From: Oleiagrimonas sp035690885
GTDB taxonomy: Bacteria > Pseudomonadota > Gammaproteobacteria > Xanthomonadales > Rhodanobacteraceae
Direction: 5' to 3'
Assembly: GCA_035690885.1 (NCBI GenBank)
Contig: DASSKC010000064.1
Coordinates: 1 to 31,936, forward strand
DNA length: 31,936 nt
Part shown: in pieces, positions 1 through 9,333 of the stretch
Layout: the number at the start of each line of letters is the position of its first letter
Position numbering within the stretch: position 1 is the stretch's first letter
The notes under the pieces: generated by a model
Seen by the model: the letters and a program-made list of their open reading frames with translations, nothing else
Database searches by the model: none
Told to the model about the DNA's origin: nothing
Program-made: the position numbers and the translations under genes

Positions 1-2120
1 ATCGCCACCGGGGCGAAGAAGCGCCGGGCATGGAACTGCAATGCCTTCCAGCGACCGTCGTAGTCGATGCTCGACCACGACGCACCCGGCCAGACATCGT
101 TGAGCTGCCAATACAGCGTGCCCATGGTGTAGGGCCGCGACGCGCGATGATGCAGCGCCGCCAACTCCACGCCCTCGGCCTGCATCACCTGGCTCAGGTA
201 GACAAAGTCGGCAAAAGACGCCGGCGCGCCGTACTCGGCCTTGATGTAATAAAGGATGCGCTTGTTGCCGTCGCCAGCCAGATAGTTCTGGTGGGCGCGG
301 ATGACCTTGCTGTCAATCGCCCATTGCGACGGGTCGGCAAAATCATCGACCGTGTCCAGCGACGGCCAGGATTGCAGGCCGAACTCGGACATGAAGCGCG
401 GCGTCACATCCAGATAGGTCTGGATCGGCTTGCTGTGTGCCCACACACCCCAGTAATGGATGTCGCCGCTGTCGCGCGCATCGGGATTGCCTTGCAGATG
501 GCCGTTGCTGGGCGAGCTGGACCAATACGGCACGCCCAGGCCCAACTTGTCCACGACCTGGCGCAAATCGTGGCCGAACAATTGCTTGTAGCCCGCCCAG
601 ACCTTGGCGGCGAACTTGGGCGCGGCTTTTTTCAGTTTGGCGCCCTGCCCCCAGTTTTTCCACGCCGACTCTTCCTCGTTGTTGCCGCACCACATCACCA
701 AGGACGGATGGTCACGCAGGCGCAGGATGTTGTCGCGGGCCTCGGCCACTACGTTGGCGCGAAAATCCGCATCGAATGCCGGCTGCATGCCACCGCCGAA
801 CATGAAATCCTGCCAGATCATCAGGCCCAGTTTGTCGGCCAGCTCGTAGAAGTCATCACTGGGGTAGTAGCCGCCACCCCAGACGCGCAGCATGTTCATG
901 TTGGACTCAGCCGCCGACGTCAATGCATGCTTGAGCCGCTTGCGGGTGACGCGCGCCGGGAACATGTCGAACGGAATGACGTTGGCGCCCTTGGCGAAAA
1001 TCGGCACGCCGTTGATGACGAACGCGAGCCCCAAGCCGCCCTTCTCGCTGCGGCGTCGGCGCAGCTTCACCGTGCGCAGACCGATGGTGTCCTGGTCGGC
1101 AATGACATGGCCATTGGCGCCTTCCAGCGTGACCTTCACCGTGTACAGGTTCTGCTTGCCATAGCCGTTGGGCCACCAGCGTTTGGGGTCGGTCAGCGAG
1201 ACCGGCAACTGGATGTGGTTGGTCCCCGGTTCCAACGTCACGGTTTGCTCGCGATGCACCACGCGTCGGCCGTCCGGGCCGCGCAGGCTCACATTGACTT
1301 GCGCCTCGGTAGGCTTGTCGCCCTGTTCGACGGTCATCAGCACGGTCAAATCGGCATGCTCGGCATCAAGCTGATCGGTGCGCACGGCCAGGTCGGCGAT
1401 GCGGTGCGCGTTCCAGGTTTCCAGTTTGACGTCACGCCAGATGCCGGCGGTGACGTAGCGCGGCCCCCAGTCCCAGCCGTAGTGATAAGCCGGCTTGCGC
1501 GTGTAGTTGCCGATCATCACGCCGTCGGGGATGTCGTTGAACGGCGAGGGGTAATTGCCGGCGATCTCGTGCTCCATGCCGGTCACGCGCGGCAGCAGCT
1601 TGTCGATGGGCGAGTGGAACACCACGCGCAACACGTTGTCCGTCGCCTTGAGCAAGCCTTCCACGTCCACGCGCCAGGTGCGGTGGGCATTGTCGGCGGT
1701 GAGGATCGGATGACCGTTGAGCGTGACATCGGCAAAGGTATCCAGCCCCTCGAACACCAGCTCGCTGTGCGGCTGCGCCAAGGTCGCGGCATCGACGTCG
1801 AAGTGCGTTTGATATTCCCAGTCGGCGCGGCCGATCCATTGCAATTGCGCTTCGTGGGCGCCCTTGTACGGTGCAACGATCAGATCATTGGCCAGAAGAT
1901 CGGTATGCACGCTGCCGGGCACCGTGGCCGGATGCCAGCTGGTCGTGTCCGGATGCTGCACGGCCTTGGAATCGCCCGGTAGCAAGCGGAACTGCCAGTG
2001 ACCATCCAGGGTCGTGGAAGCGGCCTGCGCCGGCATTGCCAACAGCCACATCAAGCAGGCACACAAGCCGATCGCGAGTGCGTGGAATGCGTTCAAACGA
2101 CGGGACGCAATCGACGTCAT
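1..2120 (-). CDS. Exported GH2 beta-mannosidase (3' end beyond window)
   Basis: This gene encodes a glycoside hydrolase family 2 enzyme, best read as an exported beta-mannosidase removing terminal beta-linked mannose from glycan or mannan fragments. The first 706 codons are present; the stop lies left of position 1, so about 150-200 residues are probably missing against a usual length of 850-900. A signal peptide is visible (residues 1-33, hydrophobic stretch then AQA-A). A jelly-roll sugar-binding domain, an Ig-like domain and a TIM barrel follow. The catalytic acid/base is E482 in the mannosidase-type motif WCGNNE, and the nucleophile is E579 in SEFGLQSW. The WCGNNE form separates it from beta-galactosidases of the same family. 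The ATG at 2120 has AGGAG about 8 bases upstream. It is the last visible gene of the run permease-fructokinase-AGE-mannosidase, starting 16 bp after the AGE stop, so co-transcription is likely. Substrate (N-glycan core or mannan) is inferred. Confidence 0.9.
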   Translation of the reverse strand, partial: MTSIASRRLNAFHALAIGLCACLMWLLAMPAQAASTTLDGHWQFRLLPGDSKAVQHPDTTSWHPATVPGSVHTDLLANDLIVAPYKGAHEAQLQWIGRADWEYQTHFDVDAATLAQPHSELVFEGLDTFADVTLNGHPILTADNAHRTWRVDVEGLLKATDNVLRVVFHSPIDKLLPRVTGMEHEIAGNYPSPFNDIPDGVMIGNYTRKPAYHYGWDWGPRYVTAGIWRDVKLETWNAHRIADLAVRTDQLDAEHADLTVLMTVEQGDKPTEAQVNVSLRGPDGRRVVHREQTVTLEPGTNHIQLPVSLTDPKRWWPNGYGKQNLYTVKVTLEGANGHVIADQDTIGLRTVKLRRRRSEKGGLGLAFVINGVPIFAKGANVIPFDMFPARVTRKRLKHALTSAAESNMNMLRVWGGGYYPSDDFYELADKLGLMIWQDFMFGGGMQPAFDADFRANVVAEARDNILRLRDHPSLVMWCGNNEEESAWKNWGQGAKLKKAAPKFAAKVWAGYKQLFGHDLRQVVDKLGLGVPYWSSSPSNGHLQGNPDARDSGDIHYWGVWAHSKPIQTYLDVTPRFMSEFGLQSWPSLDTVDDFADPSQWAIDSKVIRAHQNYLAGDGNKRILYYIKAEYGAPASFADFVYLSQVMQAEGVELAALHHRASRPYTMGTLYWQLNDVWPGASWSSIDYDGRWKALQFHARRFFAPVA

Positions 2121-2136
2121 GGTGTTCTCCTGCGGC

Positions 2137-3336
2137 TCAGGCAGCGGTGTTTTTGCGGACCACATTCAACACCTCATGGCAGGCGCCCATGGGGTGGTAG
2201 CCGGTCTTGCCGGCGGGGCTTTTCTCGTCGCTGTATTTGCGGTTGTCCGCACTCAGGATGCGGTACCAGCCGCCATAACGGTGGTCGACCAGATGCTCCC
2301 AGGCGTAAGTCCACAAGCGCTGGTACCACGTCCAGAAGCGCTCCTCGCCGGTGTGCTCGGCAAGCAGCGCGGCACAGGCCAGCGACTCGGCCTGGACCCA
2401 GAAATACTTGTCACCGTCGCAAATGCTGCCGTCCGGCGCGAAGCCGTAGTGCATGCCGCCGTGTTCGGCGTCCCAGCTTTTGTCCATGGCGGTGTCGAAC
2501 AGCTTGATCGCGGTCGGCGCCAGCCAGTCCATGGGCCGATGGCGCTGGATGATCATCAGCAGCTTGGCCCATTCGGTCTGGTGGCCGGGCTGGAAGCCCC
2601 AGGGTTTGAACAGGTGCTTGGGGTTGTCGCGGTTGTAGTCCCAGTCGATGTTCCAGTCGCGGTCGTAATGTTCCCAGATCAGGCCGTCGGCCTTGGCCGC
2701 CTGGCGCCGGGTCATGTGCTCGGCAAGCAGCACGGCGCGGTCGAGATAACGCTCCTCGCCGCTGGCTTCGAACGCGGCCAGCATGGCCTCGCACATGTGC
2801 ATGTTGGCGTTCTGGCCGCGGTAGTCACTGAAGCGCCAGTCGGCGTCGGCCTCGTCACGATACAGGCCGGCTTCGGCTTCCCAGAAATGGGTTTCCAGCA
2901 ACTGCCAGGTTTCGTCCATCCAGCCGCGCGCCTCATCGATGCCGACGCGCAATGCGCAGCTGTAGGCTAACAACACGAAGGCGATGCCGTAGCAATGGTT
3001 GGTGGTGTCCTCGACCTGGCCATCGCGCAGTGTCCACACGTAACCGCCGGTGTCCGGGTTGCGATGCACCTCGCGCAGGTAACGCACGCCATGATGCACG
3101 GCATCGAGGTATTCGTCATTGCCGAATTCGCGCCAGGCCATGGCGTAATTGAAGACAAAGCGCGCACTGCTGACCAGATGCCGATGGCCGGCATCGTAGA
3201 TGCTGCCGTCATCGCGGAAATACTGGAAAAACCCGCCCTTCGGGTCGATGTCATCCGGATGATAGAACGCCATGATGCTGGCGATGTGGTCGCGCAGAAA
3301 ATCAGCGGAACGGAAATCGGTCACGGACGGGGTCAT
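2137..3336 (-). CDS. AGE-family sugar 2-epimerase / mannose isomerase
   Basis: The 399-residue protein belongs to the N-acylglucosamine 2-epimerase (AGE) superfamily, cytosolic (alpha/alpha)6-barrel enzymes that epimerise or isomerise sugars at C2, including mannose isomerases and cellobiose/mannobiose 2-epimerases. Family landmarks seen are QNANMHMCEA (176-184, H180), the GHQTEW motif (251-256, with H252 and E255), KYFWVQAE (310-317) and the C-terminal GYHPMGACHE, where H381 should be the second catalytic histidine. There is no signal peptide. The start ATG overlaps the TGA of the upstream fructokinase gene in an ATGA junction, pointing to translational coupling. With a fructokinase before it and a beta-mannosidase after it, the simplest role is mannose to fructose isomerisation. 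Mannobiose or cellobiose epimerisation, or mannose to glucose, cannot be excluded from sequence. Family assignment is strong; substrate is inference. Confidence 0.88.
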   Translation of the reverse strand: MTPSVTDFRSADFLRDHIASIMAFYHPDDIDPKGGFFQYFRDDGSIYDAGHRHLVSSARFVFNYAMAWREFGNDEYLDAVHHGVRYLREVHRNPDTGGYVWTLRDGQVEDTTNHCYGIAFVLLAYSCALRVGIDEARGWMDETWQLLETHFWEAEAGLYRDEADADWRFSDYRGQNANMHMCEAMLAAFEASGEERYLDRAVLLAEHMTRRQAAKADGLIWEHYDRDWNIDWDYNRDNPKHLFKPWGFQPGHQTEWAKLLMIIQRHRPMDWLAPTAIKLFDTAMDKSWDAEHGGMHYGFAPDGSICDGDKYFWVQAESLACAALLAEHTGEERFWTWYQRLWTYAWEHLVDHRYGGWYRILSADNRKYSDEKSPAGKTGYHPMGACHEVLNVVRKNTAA

Positions 3337-4340
3337 GCGGAAACCTCCGGGGTATGGGGATGTTGTTGCAGTAGTCGATGCACGTCGTCGCGTGCGGGCA
3401 TGGCGGCAAACGCACCCTTGCGGGTGACCGCCAATGCGCCCACGGCGGCGCCGAACCGCAATACCTGCTCGAGCGCCTGCGGCTTATCGCAGAACGCGGC
3501 AAACTCGCTGCCATCGGCACCATGGGCAATCAGCGCCGACAACAAGCCACCCATGAACGCGTCGCCGGCACCGGTCGTATCCACGGCCTTGACCTGGAAG
3601 CCCTGCACCTGGCCATGCGCTTTCGCCGTATGCCACTGCAACGGGTGATGACCATCGGTGACGACGACGCAGCGCGTATTGGCATCCAGCAGGCGCCGGA
3701 TGACCTGCGTCTCGCCATCGGCGCCCAGTGGACGGGCCAGAAACTCCAGCTCCTCACGCGAAAGCTTGACCAGCTCGGCAAGCGCAAGCGCCTGCCACAG
3801 GCGCGGCACGGGATCGGCACCATCGGCCCACAACACCTCGCGCAGATTCATGTCCATGCTGACCAGAGCACCGGCGGCACGCGCGCGACGCATGCCTTCA
3901 CATGTGGTCGCGGCGATGTCCGGCTCGGTCAGGCTGTTGGAGCACACGTGAAACGCCCCCAGCCCCTCGAACGTGTCGTCACGAAAGTCCTCGGCACGGA
4001 ACAATAGGTCCGCCGCCGGCGGCCGATAGAAACTGAAACTGCGCTCGCCATGCGCGTCCAGCGCCACGAACGCCAGCGCGGTCTTGGCTTCGCGGGTGCG
4101 AGCGACGCCCGTGATTCCCACGCCGGCCTTTTCCAGGCTGTCGGCCAGAAAGTCTCCGAACATGTCGTGTCCCAACATGCCCACGAAATGTGCATCCGCG
4201 CCCAATCGCGCGGCCGCCACGGCGACGTTGGCCGGAGCCCCGCCGGCGTGTTGCAAGAAAGCGCGCGGCGCCTCCGGCGTGGAAGGCGCCTGAGCGAATA
4301 GATCGATCAAAATTTCGCCGAAACAGACAAGCTTGCCCAT
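3333..4340 (-). CDS. PfkB-family fructokinase
   Basis: This 335-residue ribokinase/PfkB-family sugar kinase most likely phosphorylates fructose to fructose 6-phosphate in the cytosol. It has the N-terminal family start GKLVCFGEILIDL, the sugar-binding GGAPANVAVAAARLG segment (33-47), and the second signature DTTGAGDAFMGG (254-265), whose D260 is the expected catalytic base. The reading frame stays open upstream of 4340, but that extension has no family similarity, so the ATG at 4340 giving MGKLVCFGE was chosen; a GGGAG lies about 12 bases upstream. The gene begins 7 bp after the permease stop, and its TGA overlaps the ATG of the AGE gene by 4 bp, so it is inside an operon. Placement next to an AGE isomerase supports fructose as substrate. 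Other PfkB substrates such as 2-keto-3-deoxygluconate are less likely but possible. Confidence 0.88.
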   Translation of the reverse strand: MGKLVCFGEILIDLFAQAPSTPEAPRAFLQHAGGAPANVAVAAARLGADAHFVGMLGHDMFGDFLADSLEKAGVGITGVARTREAKTALAFVALDAHGERSFSFYRPPAADLLFRAEDFRDDTFEGLGAFHVCSNSLTEPDIAATTCEGMRRARAAGALVSMDMNLREVLWADGADPVPRLWQALALAELVKLSREELEFLARPLGADGETQVIRRLLDANTRCVVVTDGHHPLQWHTAKAHGQVQGFQVKAVDTTGAGDAFMGGLLSALIAHGADGSEFAAFCDKPQALEQVLRFGAAVGALAVTRKGAFAAMPARDDVHRLLQQHPHTPEVSA

Positions 4341-4347
4341 CGTTGTG

Positions 4348-5652
4348 TCAGTCTCCCTGTGCGGTGCCGGCGGGCAAACGCGATCCCGCCAATCCGTAGA
4401 AAATGATGTAGCCGTAGCAAAGCAACGGCAGGATGAAGGCGTAATGCACGCCAAAGCGGTCGGCCAGCATACCCTGCAAAAGCGGGATGATCGCGCCGCC
4501 GACAATGGCCATGATCATCAAGCTGGAAGCCTTGTTCGACAACGGTCCCAGGCTGCGGATGCCGAGCGCGAAGATGGTCGGAAACATGATCGAGTTGAAC
4601 AGGCCGGTAGCCACGATCGCGTACATCGCCAGATGGCCCGACGCGGCCATGGTGGTGATCAGCAACACGATGTTCGCGCCGGCAAACAGGGCCAGCAGAT
4701 GCCGCGGCGAATAACGCGCCAGCAACCACGAACCGGCAAAACGCCCGACCATCGCCAAGGTCCAGTAGGCCGACACGTAGTGGGTGGCCTGGGCCTGCGA
4801 AATGCCGCCGATTTGAGGCAACGACAAATAGTTGACCAGGAAGCTGCCGATACCGACTTCCGAGCCCACGTAGCAAAAAATGCCCAGCGCGCCGAACAAC
4901 ACATGCTTGTGCCTGAGCGCGTCGGCAAAGCTGTGCTCACCGTGCCCGGCCGCACCACCGGGTTTGAACCCCGGCATGCGAAACACGAACACGAACACCG
5001 CCAGCAGGAACAGCGCCACGGCAATGCCCACGTATGGCCCCTGCACGGCGTGCGCCTGCGCGGACCGGTAGGCCACCTGATCGGCCATCGACATGGCGTC
5101 GACCTGGCTGTTGTCCTTGACCGTCGCGCCGAGAATCAGCAAGCCGCCGAAGATGGGCGCAATCGCCGTACCCAGCGAGTTGAGCGCCTGCGCCAGGGTC
5201 AGACGGCTGGAACTGGTGCGCTCGGGCCCCAGCAGGGCCACGTACGGATTGGCCGCCACCTGCAGCACGGTGATGCCGGTGGCGAGCACGAACAATGCAC
5301 CCAGGAACGCCATGTATTGATGCGATTCGGCTGCGGGCCAGAAGCCCAGCGAACCCAGCCCGGCGATGACCAGACCGGCGACCATGCCTTTCTTGTAACC
5401 CAGCCAGTCGACCAGCTTCCCGGCCGGCAGCGACATCAGGAAATAGGCGCCGAAAAACGTGAACTGCACCAGCATGACGCGGGTGTAGTTGAGCTCGAAC
5501 ACCGACTTCAAATGCGGAATGAGGATGTCGTTGAGGCAGGTCAGAAAGCCCCACATGAAAAACACCACCGCCGCCACCGCCAATGCCGACCGGTAGTGGG
5601 TCATGGGTGCGGCCGATGTCGTCGGGGTCTGGAGCGTTTGGCTGCTCGACAT
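4348..5652 (-). CDS. Sugar:H+ symporter, FucP/GluP-type MFS permease
   Basis: This 434-residue inner-membrane protein has about 12 hydrophobic segments and belongs to the FGHS group of the major facilitator superfamily (L-fucose, glucose/galactose:proton symporters). The family motif FLTCLNDILIPHLKS (36-50) carries D42, which matches the essential Asp of E. coli FucP in TM1. The segment VLQVAANPYVALLGPE has Gln where E. coli FucP has Glu (ETAANP); as far as I recall this is how glucose/galactose-type members look, so a hexose such as mannose or glucose is a better guess than fucose. The start ATG at 5652 has GAGG 8 bases upstream. It lies 42 bp after lacI and 7 bp before the fructokinase gene. 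The inferred role is uptake of the monosaccharide released by the neighbouring mannosidases. Confidence 0.87.
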   Translation of the reverse strand: MSSSQTLQTPTTSAAPMTHYRSALAVAAVVFFMWGFLTCLNDILIPHLKSVFELNYTRVMLVQFTFFGAYFLMSLPAGKLVDWLGYKKGMVAGLVIAGLGSLGFWPAAESHQYMAFLGALFVLATGITVLQVAANPYVALLGPERTSSSRLTLAQALNSLGTAIAPIFGGLLILGATVKDNSQVDAMSMADQVAYRSAQAHAVQGPYVGIAVALFLLAVFVFVFRMPGFKPGGAAGHGEHSFADALRHKHVLFGALGIFCYVGSEVGIGSFLVNYLSLPQIGGISQAQATHYVSAYWTLAMVGRFAGSWLLARYSPRHLLALFAGANIVLLITTMAASGHLAMYAIVATGLFNSIMFPTIFALGIRSLGPLSNKASSLMIMAIVGGAIIPLLQGMLADRFGVHYAFILPLLCYGYIIFYGLAGSRLPAGTAQGD

Positions 5653-5673
5653 GATGGGTGCCTCGGCGTGGGC

Positions 5674-5689
5674 GAAACCGACCGGTTCC
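5674..5689. promoter_or_regulatory. Candidate LacI-type operator before permease gene
   Basis: In the 42-bp gap between lacI and the permease gene there is the imperfect inverted repeat GAAACCGACCGGTTCC. Its core is AACCG-AC-CGGTT, a perfect 5-bp repeat with a 2-bp centre. The 2-bp centre makes an RNA hairpin impossible, so a DNA-binding site is the more natural reading. LacI-family operators are often of the type GAAACCGGTTTC. The centre spacing is not standard, so confidence is low. Confidence 0.3.
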
Positions 5690-5694
5690 GCGAA

Positions 5695-6777
5695 TCAGTT
5701 TGGGGGTTGGTAAGTCGTACTGCTTTCGCGAATGCAAAGTTCCACCGCGGTGACGGTACGCGATGGCGCAGCCTCCGGGTTGTGCATCTGCTCCAGCAAC
5801 AAGCCGGCCGCCTGGCGTCCGCGCTCGAATGGATTGGCCGCCAGCGTGGTCAGCGGCGGTACCGCCAGCCGGGATTCGGAAATGTCATCGAAGCCGGTCA
5901 CGGCGAAATCCTTGCCCGGCTGGATACCGCGCGATGACAGCCCCAGCATCAATCCCAGGGCGACAGTGTCGTTGTAGCAAACGGCCGCCGTGGGGTGCTC
6001 CGCCTTTTCGAACAGAGCACTGGTACCAGCCGCGGCGTCCAGCCGGTCCGGTGCCGTCTCGATCATCCACTGCGGCTGGATGGTCATGCCAGCCTCTTCC
6101 AGCGCCTGCTGATAACCAACGCGTCGCTGCCGGCACGAGCTGGAACTGCCATGGCCGCCGAAAAAGCCGATGCGCGTGTGGCCGCGTTCGATCAGGTGCT
6201 GCGTGGCCAGATAGGCGCCACGCTGGTTGTCCATGCCGAGGAAATGCCAGCCCTCGGACCCGGGCAACTCGCGGTTGAACACCAGCACGTTGGCCCGGCT
6301 GCCCAGCACCTGGCGCAGCTTGTCGCCGTCACTGCCTTCGGCTGGCGACAGGATGAATCCGGCCGGGGTGTGCTCGATCAACGAACTCAGCACCGCGCGC
6401 TGGCGCTTGACCGATTCGCCAGTGCTGCCAAGAAAGGTGACGTAGCCTTTTTCCGCCAGGGCGGCGTCCACGCCGGAGGCGAACTCGGCAAAAAACGGGT
6501 TGGACAAATCGTTGATGACCAAGGCTACGGCACTGGAGGTGCGTCGACGCAGATTGGCCGCCGAGCGGTTGTAGACATAGTTTTGCCGCTTCAACTCGGC
6601 TTCGACCTTTTCCCGCGTCTTGGCGTTGACCAGCGGACTTTGGCGCAGCACCAGCGATACCGTGGCCCGCGACACACCGACCGCCTGGGCGATGTCGATC
6701 ACGGTGACTGCACGCTTGGCGCTTTTGCCACGCGTCCTGGCTTGGGTTGTCGGTTTGTCCGTCATCTCGGCATTCAT
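5695..6777 (-). CDS. LacI-family transcriptional regulator
   Basis: This regulator of the LacI/GalR family probably represses the surrounding mannose genes until a sugar ligand is bound. From the ATG at 6777 it is 360 residues. The N-terminal helix-turn-helix and hinge helix are clear (about residues 24-75: VTVIDIAQAVGVSRATVSLVL, written here in family order, followed by NRSAANLRR). A periplasmic-binding-protein-like ligand domain follows, with the usual landmarks NDLSNPFFAEF and FDDISESRLAVPPLTTL. The frame can be extended to a TTG at 6807, but that codon lies in a 16-bp palindrome that looks like an operator. An ATG at 6765 is a further option, with GAGG about 12 bases upstream. It starts 51 bp after the GH92 stop and precedes the permease gene by 42 bp, so it may sit inside one long transcript. 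The effector is not predictable from sequence. Confidence 0.9.
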   Translation of the reverse strand: MNAEMTDKPTTQARTRGKSAKRAVTVIDIAQAVGVSRATVSLVLRQSPLVNAKTREKVEAELKRQNYVYNRSAANLRRRTSSAVALVINDLSNPFFAEFASGVDAALAEKGYVTFLGSTGESVKRQRAVLSSLIEHTPAGFILSPAEGSDGDKLRQVLGSRANVLVFNRELPGSEGWHFLGMDNQRGAYLATQHLIERGHTRIGFFGGHGSSSSCRQRRVGYQQALEEAGMTIQPQWMIETAPDRLDAAAGTSALFEKAEHPTAAVCYNDTVALGLMLGLSSRGIQPGKDFAVTGFDDISESRLAVPPLTTLAANPFERGRQAAGLLLEQMHNPEAAPSRTVTAVELCIRESSTTYQPPN

Positions 6778-6791
6778 CCTCGGTGGGCGTC

Positions 6792-6807
6792 TTGTTACAT
6801 GTGACAA
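6792..6807. promoter_or_regulatory. Candidate lacI auto-operator (16-bp palindrome)
   Basis: The sequence TTGTTACATGTGACAA pairs at 7 of 8 positions across its centre. It lies in the gap between the GH92 stop and the chosen lacI ATG. Its spacing (TGT-N8-ACA) matches LacI-family operators such as the GntR type, TGTTACCGGTAACA, with AT instead of CG at the centre. Autoregulation of lacI and of the genes behind it is the inference. It is shorter by two centre bases than a CRP/Clp site, so I do not read it as one. Confidence 0.42.
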
Positions 6808-6828
6808 ACGCCCATCATGCCACCTGAT

Positions 6829-9306
6829 TCATCCCCGGGCGTCCGCGGCCACGCAACGCGAGGTCGGTGCATCGGCCGGGTCGGTGCCCCAGCCCTGCGT
6901 GGGCGCCTCGCTGCCCAGCTGATAGTCCAGCTCGCCGCCGTGGCGCAGCTGATCCCAATCAAGCCACACCTTGCCGTGCTCGTGACCGTTGAAGCTCACG
7001 TCCTGGATGAATTGCACGCTGTGGCCATCGGCGCCGTCGGCATGGATTTCCAGCGTGTTGCCATGCCCCAGCGACATCGTGATGTGCGGATAACGCGGGG
7101 TATGCAACAACAGGCGACCGCTGCCCGGCATCACCGGGTACAGACCCACGGCGCTGAACAGATACCAGGCCGACATCGTGCCCAGATCGTCATTGCCGGT
7201 CACGCCATCGGGTGCGTTGGTGAACAACTGCTGCGCCGCGCGCACCACGATGTCCGTCTTCCACGGTTGACCGGTCAACGTGTAGATCCAGGCCGAGTGC
7301 AGGTCCGGCTCGTTGTTGGGGTTGTAGCGATACTGGTCGTAGTAGCTGTACGGACCGACCACCCATTGCTCGCGTGCGGCGTGCATCGGGTCGGCGCGCA
7401 GCGCATCCATGGCAAAGAAGGTGTCCAGCCGGCGATGCAGGTTGTCGCGCCCGTGCATGGCCTTGACCAGACCCGGGATGTCCTGCTGCACCAGCCACTG
7501 GTATTGCCAGGCCGTGCCTTCATGGAAACCACGCTGCGAACGCGGGCTGTACGGGCCGCGCGGCGGTTGGTAGAACGCACCACCACGCACGCGCGGACGC
7601 GGAAAGCCCTTGAATCCGGTCTTCTCGTCGACCACGGATGCATCCCAGACGTTATGCCAGTTGCCTCCGTTGGCGCGCAGGATGGCGGCATCCTGGTCAT
7701 GCCCCAGGGCCGCGGCCATGTACGACAGCGAGCAATCGGCCAGCGCGTACTCCAGCGTGGCCGACCCGCCGTGGCGCGGATCCACGTCCATGCCCTTGGA
7801 CGGGAACGCCAGGTCGTAGACCACGTAGCCATGGGCCTGGTAGCTGGCATTGCCGGACCGGCCATCATGGCGCGAGCCCTCCGGCGGCATCTTGAAGGCA
7901 TTCTTGCGCAACGCGGCCCAGGCTTCGTCTTCGCGGCCTTCCAGCGCGCCAAAGCGCCACAGGTCGACCAGGAACGGCGTCACCGGATCGCCGGTCATCA
8001 CGTTGGTGTCGAAGCTGGCAAAGCCCCAGCGCGGCAGCCAGCCGCTCTGCTCGTTGATGGCCAGGATAGTGTGGGCGATGTCACGCGCCACCGCCGGCTG
8101 AGTCATGGCCAGCCACTGGTTTTGCGTGCGGTAGGTATCCCACAGCGAGAAATACTCGTAATAGGTCCAGCCTTCGGCATCATGGATCTGGTTGTCGTAA
8201 CCGCGATAGCGACCGTCGGCATCGTTGCCGGTCATCGGCTGCAAGTAGGCGTGGTAGAGCGCGCTGTAGAACACGGCGCGGTCGTCGGCGCTGGCGCCGT
8301 CGATTTTCACCGTGGACAGCTTCTTGTTCCAGGCCTGCCGGGACAGCTTGCGCATCTTCGCGAAGCCCAGCAGCTTGCCGTCGTGCATGCCGTCGGCCTC
8401 CAGATTGATACGCGCGCCCTTGGGGCCAACATGCGAAATGGCGCTGATGGCGGTGACCGAATGGTCGTCGGAAAGATCGAAGGTGACCCAGGCGCCGTTG
8501 GGCTTGCTCACGCCCTCCATGGAGTTGCGCGCACCCGACACACCACCCTGGTGATCCCAGATGCCGAACGACTGGAACGGACGGCTGAAGGTGATGCGAA
8601 ACCAGGTGGTGTATTCGTGGCCACCACAAAAGCTGTGCGTGGTCACGCGACCCTTGATGGTGTCGTCATCGACCACATGGATGACACTGCCCTTGACCGA
8701 ATGCCTGGGATTGGCCTGGCCGACATTGATCAGCAGATGACCCTTGCCGGTGGCCTTGTCGAAGGTGTAGCGCACCGCCGCGGCATGGGTGCGGGCGGTC
8801 GCTTCGACCGTGACGCCGCCGTAATCGGTCAGGCGCACCTTGTAGTAGCCCGCGTCACCCACCTCGCCCTCATGGGTATAGGCGGCGGCGTACTTTTCCT
8901 GATCGAAGCTGTCGGCATCGGTGGTATCGAAATCACCACCGGGGCCGATGGAACCGGTCACCGGCAACACCGACACCTGGCCGCCCTGCCCCCAGCAGCC
9001 GGCACCGGACACGAACGAGTGGCCGAACCCGCGAATGGCATCGTCAGAGTACTGCCAACCGCTGTAGTGGCTGCCGATGGGGCTGACCTGGATCTGTCCG
9101 AACGGCGCCGACGCGCCGGGAAAGGTATTGCCTTCGTCCTTGGTGCCGATGAAGGTATTGACCGCCGTGGCCAACGATGTCGACCCATTCGTGACCGCCG
9201 GCGCGGCCGTCAGCGCTGGCGCGACCGCCAGCGCCAGCAAGCCGCCGAGCCCGACACGACCCCAAGCCGAGCGCCGGCACGTGAAAATGGTCAACCATCG
9301 ATGCAT
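6829..9306 (-). CDS. Exported GH92 alpha-mannosidase
   Basis: This 825-residue glycoside hydrolase family 92 enzyme is a calcium-dependent exo-alpha-mannosidase of the kind acting on alpha-1,2, -1,3 or -1,6 mannosides of N-glycans. The N-terminus has a basic region, a hydrophobic core and a cleavage-like ALTAAPA (about residues 30-37), so it is exported. The N-terminal beta-sandwich begins with VNTFIGTKDEGNTFPGASAP, a family hallmark. In the (alpha/alpha)6 barrel, YFSLWDTYR, HEGTAWQY (catalytic acid E596) and GNDDLGTMSAWYLFS (704-718, with general-base aspartates D706/D707) are all intact. The start ATG has GAGAGGG about 8 bases upstream, and a promoter-like pair of boxes lies behind it. It is the first gene of the mannose locus and is followed by lacI. 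The linkage specificity within GH92 cannot be told from sequence. Confidence 0.95.
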   Translation of the reverse strand: MHRWLTIFTCRRSAWGRVGLGGLLALAVAPALTAAPAVTNGSTSLATAVNTFIGTKDEGNTFPGASAPFGQIQVSPIGSHYSGWQYSDDAIRGFGHSFVSGAGCWGQGGQVSVLPVTGSIGPGGDFDTTDADSFDQEKYAAAYTHEGEVGDAGYYKVRLTDYGGVTVEATARTHAAAVRYTFDKATGKGHLLINVGQANPRHSVKGSVIHVVDDDTIKGRVTTHSFCGGHEYTTWFRITFSRPFQSFGIWDHQGGVSGARNSMEGVSKPNGAWVTFDLSDDHSVTAISAISHVGPKGARINLEADGMHDGKLLGFAKMRKLSRQAWNKKLSTVKIDGASADDRAVFYSALYHAYLQPMTGNDADGRYRGYDNQIHDAEGWTYYEYFSLWDTYRTQNQWLAMTQPAVARDIAHTILAINEQSGWLPRWGFASFDTNVMTGDPVTPFLVDLWRFGALEGREDEAWAALRKNAFKMPPEGSRHDGRSGNASYQAHGYVVYDLAFPSKGMDVDPRHGGSATLEYALADCSLSYMAAALGHDQDAAILRANGGNWHNVWDASVVDEKTGFKGFPRPRVRGGAFYQPPRGPYSPRSQRGFHEGTAWQYQWLVQQDIPGLVKAMHGRDNLHRRLDTFFAMDALRADPMHAAREQWVVGPYSYYDQYRYNPNNEPDLHSAWIYTLTGQPWKTDIVVRAAQQLFTNAPDGVTGNDDLGTMSAWYLFSAVGLYPVMPGSGRLLLHTPRYPHITMSLGHGNTLEIHADGADGHSVQFIQDVSFNGHEHGKVWLDWDQLRHGGELDYQLGSEAPTQGWGTDPADAPTSRCVAADARG

Positions 9307-9333
9307 GACGCAAACCCTCTCGTTGATAGCATT

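Noticed and set aside
30..1982. Long plus-strand open frame of 650 codons
   Set aside because: It is antisense to the GH2 mannosidase, whose motifs WCGNNE and SEFGLQSW are on the minus strand. The plus-strand translation is low-complexity, rich in Arg, Ala and His, as expected opposite a high-GC gene.
6792..6807. CRP/Clp-type binding site
   Set aside because: The repeat is TGT-N8-ACA, two bases shorter in the centre than the CRP/Clp form TGTGA-N6-TCACA. LacI-family spacing fits better.
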